Below the pieces are notes generated by a model, which was given only the letters and a program-made list of their open reading frames with translations, made no database searches and had not been told where the DNA came from. Of a DNA stretch of 64,000 bases, positions 61,753-64,000 are shown piece by piece. How positions within the stretch are numbered: position 1 is the stretch's first letter; every line of letters begins with the position of its first letter. The stretch is from Typhlomys cinereus (lineage: Eukaryota > Chordata > Mammalia > Rodentia > Platacanthomyidae), in NCBI GenBank assembly GCA_023101885.1, contig JALPQD010000293.1, positions 1,097,861 through 1,161,860 of the forward strand. Reading direction: 5' to 3'. The position numbers were made by a program, and so were the translations under genes.

Positions 61753-63657
61753 GAAGCAGAGATCCTGTTCTTACACAAGTTATCGCTTCTGTACTAGGCT
61801 TGCTATGCTCTATGAAAATGATTTATCTTCCTCATTGAACTATTTCAAATATCTAGGCTTAGAAGATGTCTTTGCATTCATAAAAGGACAGCAACTGATT
61901 GAGGAGACTGTTTATTATTATGCTGGTAAGCTGCTTTCAAGAAGTAGGGTAATTTAAACAAATTATCAAATTTAAAGAAGCTGCATTTACAAGTAAAATG
62001 CTAATATTCTTCAAATTTAAAAATATTACTTTTCATTAGTACTATTTTGGCATTGTGTGTGTGTACACATGTATAAAGGTAATGCAGATTTCAATTTAAT
62101 ATGTTTACCAGCAAAAGACCTGCACAAAATTGAGCCCATCAACATTACATTGTGGATAGGGAAAGAGGTCATGTCCTCTCGGAGGGAATAGTGATGGTTA
62201 ATTCTGGCCAGGGAAAGGTAATCCCTTTTCTTCAGCAGCACTACCACTGATGGCTATTCTGCAGCAAGTGCCCATCCACATGCCAAAACAGGAAACACTT
62301 GTTAATCTGAGTGGGCACATGCACACACATTAAAGACATAAAAGTAGGAGAGAAACATATTGGGAAGAAGAAGATTTTTAGTAGGAGATGGAAGGGGCAT
62401 GAGATCGAGAAAATTACAAAAATCCATTGTATACATATATGTCAAAGAAATAAAAATATCAATAATAAAAATTTTCCAATGCTCCGTATATATGACGTTA
62501 TATATCATATATACATATAATATATATATCATGAATGGACTTTTATACCAAAAAATTATGAGATTTTAATATTCTTTATGTTAGATGCCATTACTTTATA
62601 AATTATCTTGGAAATATTAACAGTTATATCTACAAAATGACTGTTAACTGTACCTCTAATCAAGGAAACCAGTAGTTATATTGGTATTCAATTGGTTCAT
62701 TACATTCTTACTTATCGATGAGGTGTACCAATAATGTCAGTAGCCCTGACAGCAGCTATAAGTCTCATGTCCCTCCACTTTAACAACCAAGATAATGGGA
62801 TTTTAAAATGTTTTTAAGCACTCAGTTGAGGAGTGGTCCCAAGACTCCATTGGATGCTTACTTCATTACCATAGAAAGCCACCCCACTCTGCCCTGTTAT
62901 AGTATCAGTATTGCATCTTCATGTCATATGGGAAACAATTTTAATGGAGCTGCTGCATTTGACTGATAGGAAATATGGATAAGTTCAATTTTGAAATTCC
63001 ATTGTATTTTCATCTGAACGGAGCTATGTTATTAACATTCCAACAGTAAAACCCAGAAATATCCTTTAGGCAAAGTAAGTGCTAGTACAGGCATTCATTC
63101 GATTTTTAAAAGGCTGGTCCATACATAACCAATGTTATAGTCAAATATAGAAGTTAATTAAAATGCTATATATAAAATATTAACAGCTGCAGCTATTAAA
63201 ATTGCAATAAACTCCCTTGAGCTAGGTCCACAACATATGAGTTATTTTTCTCACTTTGTGAAAGGGCAAAATTTGGCTTCACTTTGTATGCCATTTGTTC
63301 CAATGCACTAACCTGAAACCTAATTCACATGAAAACATTTTTCCATCCAAACAGTATCAAACATGGTGACTCTATCTTTCCAGTGGATTCCAATAAAAAT
63401 GCTCAGGCTTTATTTTACGTTTGTAAATAAAATTTTCTTATAAGAGAGTTTGTATCATTTGATACAGAGTTGGACTCTGTAGGGTAGAGTAGATAATATC
63501 TGCTTTATTGATATTTGCCAATAAGGAATAAAGATATAGTTAATAAGCTATAATTTATTAATTTATAGGAATTAGAAAGGCTAATTACAAAAAAAAGATT
63601 TCATTTACCTTGACAATAAAGTCATTTATCTAATACTAAACCAGGATTTCTTTTTAT

Positions 63658-63945
63658 TTTTTTATTTTTATTATTTATTCAATTGTGCATGTATGCATGT
63701 GTGCGCATATGTGTATGTACGTATGTATGTATGTAGAACCACGGACGAATTCGGGAACCACCATGGACGCCTCCACCTCCTCCTTGTTTACTCTGCCCCG
63801 GGATTCACAGGCTCCACCCTACCAGGACCGGAAATGCAGGCTGCCCCCGCTTCTGCCCAGCGTCTATACGTGGGATCTAGGATTCGAACTCAGGACCTTC
63901 CACCTGCAAGGCAGAGGCTTAACCCTTGAGCCACCTCTCCAGCCC
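63658..63945 (-). mobile_element. Full-length tRNA-Ala-derived SINE, second copy
   Basis: Same family and orientation as the copy at 57418, with the same head, body (GGTGGTTCCCGAATTCGTCC) and A-rich tail after a CA/TACG stretch. It differs by scattered substitutions and an insertion of roughly a dozen bases in the body. Flanked by a 17-bp duplication with one mismatch (63641-63657, CCAGGATTTCTTTTTAT; 63946-63962, CCAGAATTTCTTTTTAT). Confidence 0.88.
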
Positions 63946-64000
63946 CCAGAATTTCTTTTTATGCTTTCTTTTTATAATAGTTTCCATTGAGAAACTCAAT

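Larger units (their letters stand above)
53101..64000 (-). other. Nrxn1: Nrxn1 intron, partial (between the exons that split LNS3)
   Basis: Only the 3' part of this intron is in the window. It ends at the acceptor ttgccag next to the 384-nt exon. I find no match to the preceding LNS3 exon (the family sequence around LDPITFETPES) up to position 64000. The intron holds two L1 3' ends (about 54149-54313 and 61203-61752), tRNA-Ala SINE copies (57418-57744, 57944-58026, 63658-63945), a B3-like SINE (58395-58605) and a weak MIR-like stretch near 60115-60205. Stretches 54370-57400, 58610-61180 and 61770-63640 are otherwise AT-rich with nothing recognised. Confidence 0.85.

Noticed and set aside
53101..64000. 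Preceding Nrxn1 exon (start of LNS3) or an alternative promoter
   Set aside because: No matching coding stretch, CpG island or core promoter seen; the beta promoter is expected far downstream of this window.
1..64000. CRISPR arrays, operons, phage or plasmid features
   Set aside because: The repeats are microsatellites and SINE/LINE copies, and the coding sequence is split by spliceosomal introns of a vertebrate gene.

Overview
The window is a piece of nuclear DNA from a rodent. It is AT-rich, has no bacterial-type gene packing, and is full of dinucleotide microsatellites and rodent SINEs (B1, B3 and B4-like copies, plus a tRNA-Ala-derived family). All of the recognisable protein-coding sequence belongs to one gene, neurexin-1 (Nrxn1). 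It lies on the minus strand, so the transcript runs from 64000 towards 1. No second gene, RNA gene, CRISPR array or viral gene is visible. The species cannot be fixed from this sequence. The mix of B1/B3/B4 SINEs with an abundant, little-diverged tRNA-Ala-headed SINE suggests a mouse-like rodent other than house mouse, perhaps of the jerboa/jumping-mouse group. That placement is inference.

Six internal Nrxn1 exons can be placed to the base. In transcript order they are 53100-52717 (384 nt: rest of LNS3 plus EGF-like B), 46584-46381 (204 nt: start of LNS4), 43881-43855 (27-nt alternative microexon, splice site 3), 21738-21616 (123 nt: middle of LNS4), 17137-16756 (382 nt: end of LNS4 and start of LNS5) and 15700-15510 (191 nt: middle of LNS5). 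Every exon has AG/GT borders and the reading frame joins cleanly: 1311 nt or 437 codons with the microexon, 1284 nt or 428 codons without it. The first exons (signal peptide, LNS1, EGF-A, LNS2, start of LNS3) lie beyond position 64000. The later ones (rest of LNS5, EGF-C, LNS6, stalk, membrane segment, tail and the beta promoter) lie beyond position 1.

Layout: 53101-64000 is the partial 5' intron, with two L1 3' ends, two full copies and a fragment of the tRNA-Ala SINE, and a B3. 46585-52716 is an intron with an L2 remnant and a large GA/CT tract beside the next acceptor. 43882-46380 is the short intron before the microexon. 21739-43854 is a 22-kb intron with old MLT1, MIR, hAT-like and URR1-like repeats. 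17138-21615 carries B1, B3, a URR1-like copy and a CT-rich tract. 15701-16755 is a 1-kb intron. 1-15509 is the partial downstream intron with B1, B4, the short SINE form, microsatellites and two CTCF-like motifs.

The exons together encode the central extracellular part of alpha-neurexin, a presynaptic adhesion receptor. The most interesting points are the intact SS3 microexon, which carries two cysteines and a junction-spanning glycosylation sequon and is surrounded by UGCAUG (Rbfox-type) motifs, and the young SINE family with perfect or near-perfect target-site duplications.
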